11,139 nucleotides of DNA from Flavobacteriales bacterium (lineage in GTDB: Bacteria > Bacteroidota > Bacteroidia > Flavobacteriales_D > Sanyastnellaceae). Below, piece after piece: positions 1-5,991 of the stretch. The stretch covers positions 1-11,139 of the forward strand of contig DQRJ01000163.1 in the NCBI GenBank assembly GCA_015663855.1, in the 5' to 3' direction. The translations under genes and the position numbers were made by a program. Each line of letters begins with the position of its first letter. The first letter of the stretch is position 1. The notes beneath the pieces were generated by a model, which saw nothing but the letters and a program-made list of their open reading frames with translations, did no database searches and was not told the origin of the DNA.

Positions 1-753
1 GACCCAACGGTCTTTGTCGAGTATTGCATTGATCTCGTTGTCGACTGTGGAGATCTGTGCGAGCTCCAGCCCTCAGATCTTGATCCTTTAGACATCATTG
101 CTTTCCCGCCTTCGGTGGCTGGAAGTTGCTGCTATGGGGTCTGTCCTATGCTCTCTCCTGCCAGCACGATTGATATTATGTCTCTCTGCATAGATCTTGA
201 CTGGGGTGACGGTTCTGCTCCTCTTTTAGGCCAAATGTTTGCACAATGTTACGACCACTGCTACGCTGCCGACGGCACATACACAATTACGGTAACCGTT
301 ACTTGTTGTAATAATCCTGACTTTTCAGTAGTCCTTACTGAGGTCGTAACGTGTGGTTGCATTCCCGAATGCTATGTCCGAAATTCGTTCTGGAGTACTA
401 TTACTGGAGCAGGGTTTGCCGGTGATTGCGTAGTTCAGTTCGATGCCGCAATTTTCCTCGGCCCGAATATGATAGGGCATCAAAACCCTTCCTGGACGAT
501 AGATGGCGTACCAGTCTCTAACCAGTACACCTTCTCGACCCTTCTCGCAGCCGGAATATTTAATGTCTGCCATACTATTGACGGCACACTAAATGACGGC
601 TCTACTTGCGAATTCACGATGTGCCGAGATGTTCACATCGAGTGCTGTGTTGATTCACCTGGAGGAGGTAATTGTAGCGACATTACTGGAGACGGCGTCG
701 TAACAATAGCAGACTTACTACAGCTTCTGAGTGCTTTCGGACAGGAGTGTTAA
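1..753 (+). CDS. Cys-rich secreted protein with PKD-like domain and EF-hand-like C-terminal tail (5' partial)
   Basis: The frame is open from base 1 to the stop at 751-753, so this is the last 250 codons of a longer gene. The GTG at 115 is an internal Val, not a start. Numbering from the first codon, a PKD-like motif DWGDGS sits at about residues 67-72, followed by a GTYTITVTVT strand near 92-101. A second beta-rich stretch runs from about 125 to 215. About 22 of 250 residues are Cys, several as CC pairs, which suggests a disulfide-stabilised extracellular protein. The end (about 225-250) is an EF-hand/dockerin-like loop, DITGDGVVTIAD, then a hydrophobic helix and a terminal Cys. The next gene ends the same way, starts 20 bases downstream and is probably cotranscribed. 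PKD-like domains occur in surface adhesins and secreted enzymes; the N-terminal part that would show a specific function is outside the window. Confidence 0.8.
   Translation, partial: DPTVFVEYCIDLVVDCGDLCELQPSDLDPLDIIAFPPSVAGSCCYGVCPMLSPASTIDIMSLCIDLDWGDGSAPLLGQMFAQCYDHCYAADGTYTITVTVTCCNNPDFSVVLTEVVTCGCIPECYVRNSFWSTITGAGFAGDCVVQFDAAIFLGPNMIGHQNPSWTIDGVPVSNQYTFSTLLAAGIFNVCHTIDGTLNDGSTCEFTMCRDVHIECCVDSPGGGNCSDITGDGVVTIADLLQLLSAFGQEC
673..750 (+). other. C-terminal EF-hand/dockerin-like module, copy 1
   Basis: This encodes the last 26 residues of the first secreted protein. The loop DITGDGVVTIAD fits the calcium-loop pattern D-x-[DNST]-x-D-G-x-[IV]-x-x-x-D and leads into a hydrophobic helix ending in AFG and a final Cys. 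A Cys also precedes the loop. Calcium binding is inferred from the pattern only. The equivalent module ends the next gene. Confidence 0.6.
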
Positions 754-773
754 TATTACAAATTTAAATTATC

Positions 774-2639
774 ATGAAAAAAATATCTATACCGTGCATC
801 GCTATAACAATAGCAATTATCGCCTCAAGTCCTTTTAATGGATTTTCTCAATGTGACTATTTATTTGATCACGACCTTATTACGCCCGTGGCTACTCCTT
901 TGGTGTTGGGGCACACAGAGTCTCAAGATGGAATTAATATGACGACAACCGAATTTGATGACGGCATAACTCCCGCGCTATGGTATAATAACGCAATCGC
1001 CGCTCCTGTGACTGCTACTAGCGTCTTTGGGTCGGGAAACACTATGATTCTTTCACTGGCATCAGCAATCTATGATCTTAGCGCTCATGCTTGTGCCGAT
1101 GTGGTCACTATTGAATATTTTGATGGCGCAGGAATAGAAAATCTCCAAGTAAATGGCGCGACACTTTATATTAATGAATTCGAATTTATGCCCACAATGG
1201 TTGCTCCTGGCGTTACAATGAGTGTCTCTGAAACAAATTTCGGACCATATGCAATTGGAACATTAACATTTACAGGAGCTCCTGGCTCAATTTCTAAAAT
1301 TCTTATCGGAGGACAACAGTTCGAAGTTGATGATATTAGAGCTTTTGATTCTAGCATTGTCCCTCCCTCAGCTGGCTGTTTTGGAGGCTGTGATGTACTG
1401 TTTGATATGGAGTCGCTTAGCGCTGGGCATCAATGGGGTGACGTTGTCCCTAGCCTCACAGCTGATCTTGCTTTCCCTGGAGATGTCCTATTTTCTGTTG
1501 GAGCCGTTGATTTATATATCGATGAGCTACAAAGTTTGTCCGGATTTGTAGGATTTAACTATATCGCAGTGGATAATTCTATGTCAACCTATTTCGGTAG
1601 TCCACAGTCAATCACGCTAAACAATACTTGTGCCGGGTTTGATTTTTCAACTACTCCTGCAGATACTGTATGTCTTGACTTTATAGATATGGGTGGGCAT
1701 GAACAACTTACAGTAAACGGAAGCACTTTCTTGACTCCGGGTGGCTATGGTGAATTAATGGGAGCTCCAGCAATGTTGGGGGGTGTTAATGTAACCGTTT
1801 CTGGCACTTCATTAGGGTTCGGGTTTGTGGGGACAATTACTCTTGTGGGGGCTATCACCGATTTTAAAATTGGCGGACAAGAATTTTGGATCGATAATGT
1901 GTGTATTATCGGCTCCGCTATTGCAGCAATGAGTGGGTCGACAGGTCATGCTTCTATGATTTATTGTAGTTTAGATTGTGATTTAGGCGTTGATAATGGC
2001 TCTCAAGCTATTGGAAACCAGTGGGGTAATGTTATTCCTGGCTTAAACTCATGGCAGGCAGTCCCTGGTGATATTATTTTCACAGAAGGCGGGATAGATG
2101 TTTCAATTGATGAGCTTGATAGCTTCCTATATCCACCAAATCTTTACAATAAAATAGAAATCACGACCTCTCCCGTTAGCACATTTGGAATTGATGAGGT
2201 TATGCACACGAATAACACAACTGCGATGTTTGATTTAAGTGCCATAGTGACGGATTCCGTTTGTATCGAATGGTTAGACCTTGGCGGGTTCGAAGTTCTT
2301 GAAATAAATGGCGCTCTAGTCAGTTCACCTAACGGATACGGCCAATTACTCGGCCTACCCTCTGCATTAGGAGGAACAAGCATTCAGATTACTGGAAATC
2401 CCATACTTACAATAGTGGGCGGGATTCCTACCATCACTGGATACCAAGGGAAAATACTAATTATTGGAAACGTTGACTCTCTTAGACTAGGCGGACAAGA
2501 ATTTTGGATTGATAACCTTTGCGTCAGTGAAAGTCCTGTAATCCCCTCTGTTTGTGTTGGTGACCTTGACGATGACGGGGTTGTTTCTGTAGGAGATATC
2601 CTTATTTTATTAGGCGCTTTCGGATCTACCTGTCCATAG
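774..2639 (+). CDS. Secreted protein with three tandem ~165-185-aa modules and EF-hand-like C-terminal tail
   Basis: The 621-residue product begins with a clear Sec signal peptide: a KK n-region, hydrophobic core at residues 5-20 and a likely cleavage after Q26 (FSQ|CD). The Cys at +1 follows Gln, so a lipobox is unlikely. The mature part holds three copies of one module at residues 27-190, 206-380 and 402-585. Each opens with Cys-Asp and a hydrophobic strand and has a D-GG/VNG-like centre. Each closes with an IGGQ-F-(I/V)D motif; copies 2 and 3 both read GGQEFWIDN. Copies 2 and 3 are the closer pair. Residues 594-621 form an EF-hand-like loop, DLDDDGVVSVGD, followed by a helix, Cys and Pro. 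The module looks like a beta-sandwich, but I do not recognise a named family and assign no function. The start at 774 has an A-rich context and no Shine-Dalgarno, as is normal in Bacteroidota. Confidence 0.85.
   Translation: MKKISIPCIAITIAIIASSPFNGFSQCDYLFDHDLITPVATPLVLGHTESQDGINMTTTEFDDGITPALWYNNAIAAPVTATSVFGSGNTMILSLASAIYDLSAHACADVVTIEYFDGAGIENLQVNGATLYINEFEFMPTMVAPGVTMSVSETNFGPYAIGTLTFTGAPGSISKILIGGQQFEVDDIRAFDSSIVPPSAGCFGGCDVLFDMESLSAGHQWGDVVPSLTADLAFPGDVLFSVGAVDLYIDELQSLSGFVGFNYIAVDNSMSTYFGSPQSITLNNTCAGFDFSTTPADTVCLDFIDMGGHEQLTVNGSTFLTPGGYGELMGAPAMLGGVNVTVSGTSLGFGFVGTITLVGAITDFKIGGQEFWIDNVCIIGSAIAAMSGSTGHASMIYCSLDCDLGVDNGSQAIGNQWGNVIPGLNSWQAVPGDIIFTEGGIDVSIDELDSFLYPPNLYNKIEITTSPVSTFGIDEVMHTNNTTAMFDLSAIVTDSVCIEWLDLGGFEVLEINGALVSSPNGYGQLLGLPSALGGTSIQITGNPILTIVGGIPTITGYQGKILIIGNVDSLRLGGQEFWIDNLCVSESPVIPSVCVGDLDDDGVVSVGDILILLGAFGSTCP
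852..1343 (+). repeat. Protein module copy 1 (residues 27-190)
   Basis: This is the most divergent of the three internal modules. It starts CDYLFD and ends KILIGGQQFEVDDI. It lacks the N-QWG-V-P segment that copies 2 and 3 share near their starts. It keeps the middle pattern VTIEYFD-GA--NLQVNGA, matching VCLDFIDMGGHEQLTVNGS in copy 2. Confidence 0.65.
1389..1913 (+). repeat. Protein module copy 2 (residues 206-380)
   Basis: It starts CDVLFD, has a QWGDVVP segment and then PGDVLFSVGAVDLYIDEL, which lines up with PGDIIFTEGGIDVSIDEL in copy 3. It ends KIGGQEFWIDNVC. Bases 1872-1891 are identical to 2490-2509 in copy 3. Confidence 0.75.
1977..2528 (+). repeat. Protein module copy 3 (residues 402-585)
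   Basis: It starts CDLGVD, has QWGNVIP and then PGDIIFTEGGIDVSIDEL, and ends RLGGQEFWIDNLC. It is the longest copy, with extra residues near 545-565 before the final strands. It is clearly paired with copy 2. Confidence 0.75.
2553..2636 (+). other. C-terminal EF-hand/dockerin-like module, copy 2
   Basis: Residues 594-621 of the triple-module protein read Cys, then the loop DLDDDGVVSVGD, the helix ILILLGAFG and a final Cys-Pro. All loop positions 1, 3, 5, 6, 8 and 12 match a canonical EF-hand loop. It is the counterpart of 673-750 in the preceding gene. Confidence 0.6.
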
Positions 2640-2682
2640 TTAATATTGGGGCTTTCGCCGAATTGACCTGAACGTTTATAAT

Positions 2683-2719
2683 AAGTCCCGCGCTATGACG
2701 AAAGTCTGGCACGGGACTT
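2683..2719 (+). terminator. Hairpin between the secreted-protein genes and the coiled-coil gene; possible terminator
   Basis: The arms AAGTCCCG (2683-2690) and CGGGACTT (2712-2719) are perfect 8-bp complements. Inside, GAC-GAAA-GTC (2697-2706) can form a small GNRA-capped stem. A T-rich stretch, GTTTCTTTG, follows at 2720-2728. Its position 44 bases past the stop at 2639 fits termination of the secreted-protein operon. The T-run is interrupted, so a 5'-UTR structure of the next gene is the alternative. Confidence 0.4.
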
Positions 2720-2733
2720 GTTTCTTTGCAAAC

Positions 2734-3600
2734 ATGAATTTAACGTCCAAACAATCTCTTATCGCAATTGTCGTTCTCGCTGTGGTCTGTGTTTTCCTCG
2801 GTGCACAACTATTTGTCGGCAATCAAAATTTTAACGAACTCACTGGTGACTATGATCGGTTAGAAATGGACAAAGAGCAGGTCGTTTTTGATTTGGAAAA
2901 GATGCGTTTCTCTTACGATACTTTACAGACGGAGAACAGTATGATGATTGCTGAAATCTCAGCCCAAAGGGACCGCATCGACGGCCTCCTTACTAAGGTT
3001 AAGAACGGATACTGGGAGCTCGGTCGTGCTAAAAAAGAGGCTGAAACACTCCGAACTATCATGAAGGGATATATCGCAACTATCGATTCTGTAAACCAAC
3101 TCAACCAAGCTCTCTCTGAAGAAAACTTAGCTATGCGAGATCGGGTCGAGGAAGTCCAGGGTTTAAACGATAAGCTCGAAGAGCGTCAAGGGAATATGGA
3201 AGAGATCATCGCGGCAGGACGAGTCTTGCAAAGCTCTGAGATTAGTGCCGTCGGAGTTAGAATCCTCTCTTCAGGAAGACAACGAGAAACCTCAAGGGCG
3301 GATAGAACTGAAATGATAAAGGTTTGTTTTACTTTATTGGAGAATAAAATCGCTAAGCCCGGAGACAAGCTCCTTCATCTAAAAATCACTCAGCCTGACG
3401 GATCCGTGCTCTCTTCTGGAGAGGATGAGAACGACGAGTTTAGTGCCTCTAGAACCATAGACTACTCTAACGATAGGCTCGAGGCGTGCATTTTCTACAC
3501 TTCTGAGGGCGAAAGCATGGGCCTTGAAGCTGGTGCATATCTTATAGAAATCCTCGAAGAAGAGGTGGTAATCGGAAGCATTAGTTTAGGGTTACGCTAG
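2734..3600 (+). CDS. Membrane-anchored coiled-coil protein of unknown function
   Basis: The product is 288 residues from the ATG at 2734. The frame also opens at 2695, but that ATG lies inside the 2683-2719 hairpin and would put 13 extra residues, including WHGTCFF, before a normal N-terminal anchor, so 2734 is preferred. Residues 8-28 form one membrane helix after a short N-terminus. Residues 32-160 are rich in Glu, Lys, Leu and Gln with heptad-like spacing, predicting a long coiled coil. Residues 165-288 form a compact beta-rich domain with the segments SSGRQRETSRADR, KVCFTLLEN and LKITQPDGSVL. I know similar conserved proteins from Bacteroidota, usually annotated as hypothetical. The layout suggests a single-pass inner-membrane protein with its coiled coil and C-terminal domain in the periplasm. 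No enzymatic motif is visible. Confidence 0.8.
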   Translation: MNLTSKQSLIAIVVLAVVCVFLGAQLFVGNQNFNELTGDYDRLEMDKEQVVFDLEKMRFSYDTLQTENSMMIAEISAQRDRIDGLLTKVKNGYWELGRAKKEAETLRTIMKGYIATIDSVNQLNQALSEENLAMRDRVEEVQGLNDKLEERQGNMEEIIAAGRVLQSSEISAVGVRILSSGRQRETSRADRTEMIKVCFTLLENKIAKPGDKLLHLKITQPDGSVLSSGEDENDEFSASRTIDYSNDRLEACIFYTSEGESMGLEAGAYLIEILEEEVVIGSISLGLR

Positions 3601-3660
3601 CTTTAGTCTTAAGGACAAACTAAGCGCCCACGCTTATTAACTCCCGTAATTTTATTTGCG

Positions 3661-3682
3661 TTTTCGTCCGATTTTCGTCCGA
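3661..3682 (+). repeat. 11-bp perfect tandem repeat ending at the yraN start codon
   Basis: TTTTCGTCCGA occurs twice back to back, at 3661-3671 and 3672-3682. The last A of the second copy is the first base of the ATG at 3682. It could be a chance slippage duplication or could affect translation or transcription start; the sequence cannot decide. Confidence 0.75.
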
Positions 3683-4050
3683 TGGAAAGAACGACTATAG
3701 AAACCGGACGTAGTGGAGAAAAGCTCGCAGAGAAGTACTTAGCCTCGAGGGGTTTCAAAATTTTAGCTCGAAATTGGCGTTGGTTTAAGTACGAAATCGA
3801 CATTATCGCTCTACACAAAGACGTAATTGTTTTTATCGAAGTAAAGACACGTGGCCCTCGCGCCATTGACGAGGGAGCTGAGATAAAGCTCCCACAAAGA
3901 CGAAGAATAATCCGCGCGGCGAGTGCGTACCTCTCTATGAACGTGAGGGGAGATATGTCATGTCGATTTGACCTAATAAGGGTGAGGAAATCAAAGGGAG
4001 ATTGGTGGATCGATCATGTACAGGATGCCTTTGAGGGCGCCTCGGCTTAG
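3682..4050 (+). CDS. yraN: YraN/UPF0102 family protein, predicted nuclease fold
   Basis: At 122 residues it has the normal length for UPF0102 (YraN). The family's hallmarks are present in order: G-GE-LAE-YL at residues 9-20, then G-KIL-RNWR at 24-33. The core EIDIIA lies at 38-43 and VFIEVKTR at 50-57. E13, D40, E53 and K55 correspond to the Holliday-junction-resolvase-like PD-(D/E)XK core. The late strand FDLIRV at 96-101 also fits. The family is widespread and presumed to act on nucleic acid, but its biological role is not settled. It starts 81 bases after the coiled-coil gene and ends 37 bases before the pseudouridine synthase start chosen here, so cotranscription is plausible. Confidence 0.88.
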   Translation: MERTTIETGRSGEKLAEKYLASRGFKILARNWRWFKYEIDIIALHKDVIVFIEVKTRGPRAIDEGAEIKLPQRRRIIRAASAYLSMNVRGDMSCRFDLIRVRKSKGDWWIDHVQDAFEGASA

Positions 4051-4087
4051 GGTGATGTATATTTGTGGTCTCAATTATTTCAAAGAG

Positions 4088-5104
4088 ATGAAAAATCAAT
4101 CCGGTTCAGGCCGCCGAGGAGGCGCCCGAAGAACCAAACCCGCGTCGAAGTCATTTCTTCCGAAACGCAAAAGTGCTGGCAGTGGGGTAAGGCTTAAGCC
4201 AAGAGGCAAAGCAGAAGAAACGCCAGACTCATCCTCAGATAAACCAGGTGATAAGCCCAGAAAGACTGGAGGAAAATCCGGAGGGAAGTATCAAGGAAGC
4301 GGTCGACCTTTGCCTAAGACAAGAACCGGAGCGTATAAGCCCGAGTTTTGGCGTAAAAAAGACGAACACAAACGCAAGCCTTTGCCTGACTCAAATGCTC
4401 CAATGCGTCTAAATCGCTATGTTGCGCAAGCGGGAATTTGTTCTAGAAGAGATGCAGACGTTCTTATAGCGGCTGGAGTTGTGAGCGTGAACGGAGATGT
4501 GATAACTGAGATGGGCTTTCGAGTTCGGAATACCGATAAAGTTCAGGTCGAGGGAGACACTATTAAAGCTGAAAAGAAGCAATATATCCTACTCAATAAG
4601 CCTAAGAATTTCCTTGCAACGGGAGATGATCCGCAAGGAAGAAGAACTGTAATGGAGCTTATTCGTGGAGCATGTAAGGAAAGGGTTTTCCCTATTGGAA
4701 GATTAGATCGAGACACAACAGGTCTTTTGATGTTCACGAATGATGGTGAAATGGACAAGCGTCTTACTCACCCTAAATCGGACGTAAGGACTCTTTATCA
4801 CGCCACTTTCAAAGACAAGATTAGCCGAGTTGATCTTCAAAAGATGACAGAGGGGTTTGAGCTTGATGGAAAGTTTATTAAACTCGAAAAAGCTGAATTC
4901 GTAAAAGACGACCCTCGCCAAATCGGCGTTGAAATTCACTCCGGTAGAAATAGAATTGTACGACGGATTTTCGAACATTTCGGATATAAAGTAACTCGGT
5001 TAGATAGGGTTCTTCTAGCTTGCTTAAGCAAGAAAAACCTGGCTCGAGGTCAGTGGCGATTCCTCACAGAGGAAGAGCTAAGTATCTTAAGGATGACTAC
5101 TTAA
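4088..5104 (+). CDS. RsuA/RluB-type rRNA pseudouridine synthase with long basic N-terminal extension
   Basis: The enzyme isomerises a specific uridine to pseudouridine in rRNA. From the ATG at 4088 it has 338 residues. An upstream in-frame ATG at 4016 would overlap yraN by 35 bases and add a non-basic leader, so 4088 is preferred. Residues 1-105 are a low-complexity, Lys/Arg/Gly/Ser-rich tail. An S4 RNA-binding domain covers about 106-152 (MRLNRYVAQAGICSRRDAD onward). The catalytic domain follows: LNKPK at 169-173, GRLDRDTTGLL at 204-214 with catalytic Asp207, TNDG at 217-220, and GRNR-VRR-FE at 286-296. The RsuA, RluB, RluE and RluF subtypes cannot be separated safely by eye; Bacteroidota proteins of this form are usually called RluB-like. 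The stop is 2 bases before the next start, implying translational coupling. Confidence 0.9.
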   Translation: MKNQSGSGRRGGARRTKPASKSFLPKRKSAGSGVRLKPRGKAEETPDSSSDKPGDKPRKTGGKSGGKYQGSGRPLPKTRTGAYKPEFWRKKDEHKRKPLPDSNAPMRLNRYVAQAGICSRRDADVLIAAGVVSVNGDVITEMGFRVRNTDKVQVEGDTIKAEKKQYILLNKPKNFLATGDDPQGRRTVMELIRGACKERVFPIGRLDRDTTGLLMFTNDGEMDKRLTHPKSDVRTLYHATFKDKISRVDLQKMTEGFELDGKFIKLEKAEFVKDDPRQIGVEIHSGRNRIVRRIFEHFGYKVTRLDRVLLACLSKKNLARGQWRFLTEEELSILRMTT

Positions 5105-5106
5105 AC

Positions 5107-5868
5107 ATGAGCGATAGTCTCGTCATAATTCCCACGTACAACGAAAAAGAAAACGTCGTTGCTATGCTCGAAGCGGTAATGGAGCTCGAGTGCGAGTTCG
5201 ATGTCCTTGTTGTCGATGATGGCAGTCCAGACGGAACAGCATCGTTAGTTAGTGGTCAAGTCGCTAAATTTCCTGGTCGAATTAACTTACTCGAACGTAA
5301 AGGAAAGCTGGGCTTAGGCACGGCATATATTGCTGGGTTTAAGTGGGCTCTCGAACGGGAGTTTGATTACATTTTTGAGATGGATTGTGATTTTTCGCAC
5401 AACCCGAGAGATCTAGTTAGGCTTCGTTACGCAATTGCGAAAACAGAGGGCGAAGGGGGAGGAGGCTACGGGGAACCTGGTGCAGCCTCCGTTTCTGTGG
5501 GGTCGAGATACGTGAAGGGAGGTGGAGTCGTAAATTGGCCTTGGGGGAGGCGCGTAATAAGTCGCGGTGCTTCAATTTACGTAAACTCGGTCTTGTGGCT
5601 TGGGGTCCAAGATAGTACGGCCGGATTTGTAGGTTACCGAAGCGAGGTTTTGAGGGCTATCGAGCTTGATGAGGTCGAATTCATAGGGTACGCTTTCCAG
5701 ATCGAGATGAAGCTTAGAGCAAAAAGAAAGGGGTATGCAATTGTTGAGGTGCCGATTTCTTTTTGCGATCGTGTATTGGGGACTTCGAAAATGAGTATGG
5801 ATATTTTCCGTGAGGCGTTTTTAGGGGTGCTGAAGATGAAGGTGTTTCGGAAGAAGTTTGGGGGGTAG
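5107..5868 (+). CDS. Polyprenol monophosphomannose synthase (DPM1-like GT2 glycosyltransferase)
   Basis: The enzyme transfers mannose from GDP-mannose to a polyprenyl phosphate at the cytoplasmic face of the membrane, supplying a lipid-linked sugar donor. The 253-residue product starts at the ATG at 5107. The frame is open upstream but there overlaps the pseudouridine synthase. GT2 hallmarks are VIIPTYNEKENV at 6-17, VVDDGSPDGT at 35-44 and the metal-binding DCDFSHNP at 93-100. Family-specific segments follow: GSRYVKGG (132-139), VNWPWGRRVISRGAS, DSTAGFVGYR (169-178), GYAFQIEMKLRA (194-205), and EVPISF-DR--GTSKMS (214-230). There is no C-terminal membrane domain, as in the soluble DPM1 type. 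A glycine-rich stretch at about 114-125 makes the loop after DxD longer than usual. The mannose-type donor is inferred from family resemblance. Confidence 0.88.
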   Translation: MSDSLVIIPTYNEKENVVAMLEAVMELECEFDVLVVDDGSPDGTASLVSGQVAKFPGRINLLERKGKLGLGTAYIAGFKWALEREFDYIFEMDCDFSHNPRDLVRLRYAIAKTEGEGGGGYGEPGAASVSVGSRYVKGGGVVNWPWGRRVISRGASIYVNSVLWLGVQDSTAGFVGYRSEVLRAIELDEVEFIGYAFQIEMKLRAKRKGYAIVEVPISFCDRVLGTSKMSMDIFREAFLGVLKMKVFRKKFGG

Positions 5869-5893
5869 GGTGCGTTGAACGCTCGCGCATATG

Positions 5894-5918
5894 GGTGAGG
5901 TGACAGCGTCACCTCGTC
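5894..5918 (+). promoter_or_regulatory. Strong hairpin in the gap upstream of dihydroorotase
   Basis: GAGGTGAC (5897-5904) and GTCACCTC (5908-5915) are perfect 8-bp complements around a 3-base loop. Wobble and one G-C pair can extend the stem outward to 5894/5918. ACCTC at 5911-5915 could instead pair with GAGGT at 5922-5926, giving two mutually exclusive stems. A run of six T lies at 5936-5941. The structure may end transcription of the upstream operon, although the T-run is about 20 bases past the stem, or act as a leader element for pyrC. The rest of the 123-base gap shows nothing else I can name. Confidence 0.4.
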
Positions 5919-5991
5919 TGTGAGGTCATCAATTGTTTTTTCAATACCAAGCAAAACAAAGTAATTGTCCTTCAAGAGGTAACTTCGCGGC

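Noticed and set aside
115..117. GTG as the start of the first gene
   Set aside because: The same frame is open back to base 1 and the upstream codons read as similar Cys-containing protein, so this is an internal Val.
2663..2682. TTGACC and TATAAT as a sigma70-type promoter
   Set aside because: The two boxes are only 8 bases apart, far from the needed ~17, and this consensus is not typical of Bacteroidota.
3601..3624. Imperfect inverted repeat after the coiled-coil gene as a terminator
   Set aside because: Only short stems with mismatches can form and no T-run follows.
4016..4087. Upstream ATG for the pseudouridine synthase
   Set aside because: It would overlap yraN by 35 bases and add residues unlike the basic tail; the ATG at 4088 lies cleanly after yraN.
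4543..4978. Minus-strand open frames inside the pseudouridine synthase gene, and similar frames elsewhere
   Set aside because: They lie opposite well-supported genes and their products show no recognisable domain or signal.
5020..5106. Longer N-terminus for the DPM1-like enzyme
   Set aside because: GT2 proteins of this type start a few residues before the VIIPTYNE strand; the extension lies wholly inside the upstream gene.
5980..5987. TAACTTCG as a -7 box for pyrC
   Set aside because: One mismatch, no -33 element at a suitable distance, and it would force a leaderless start at the ATG.
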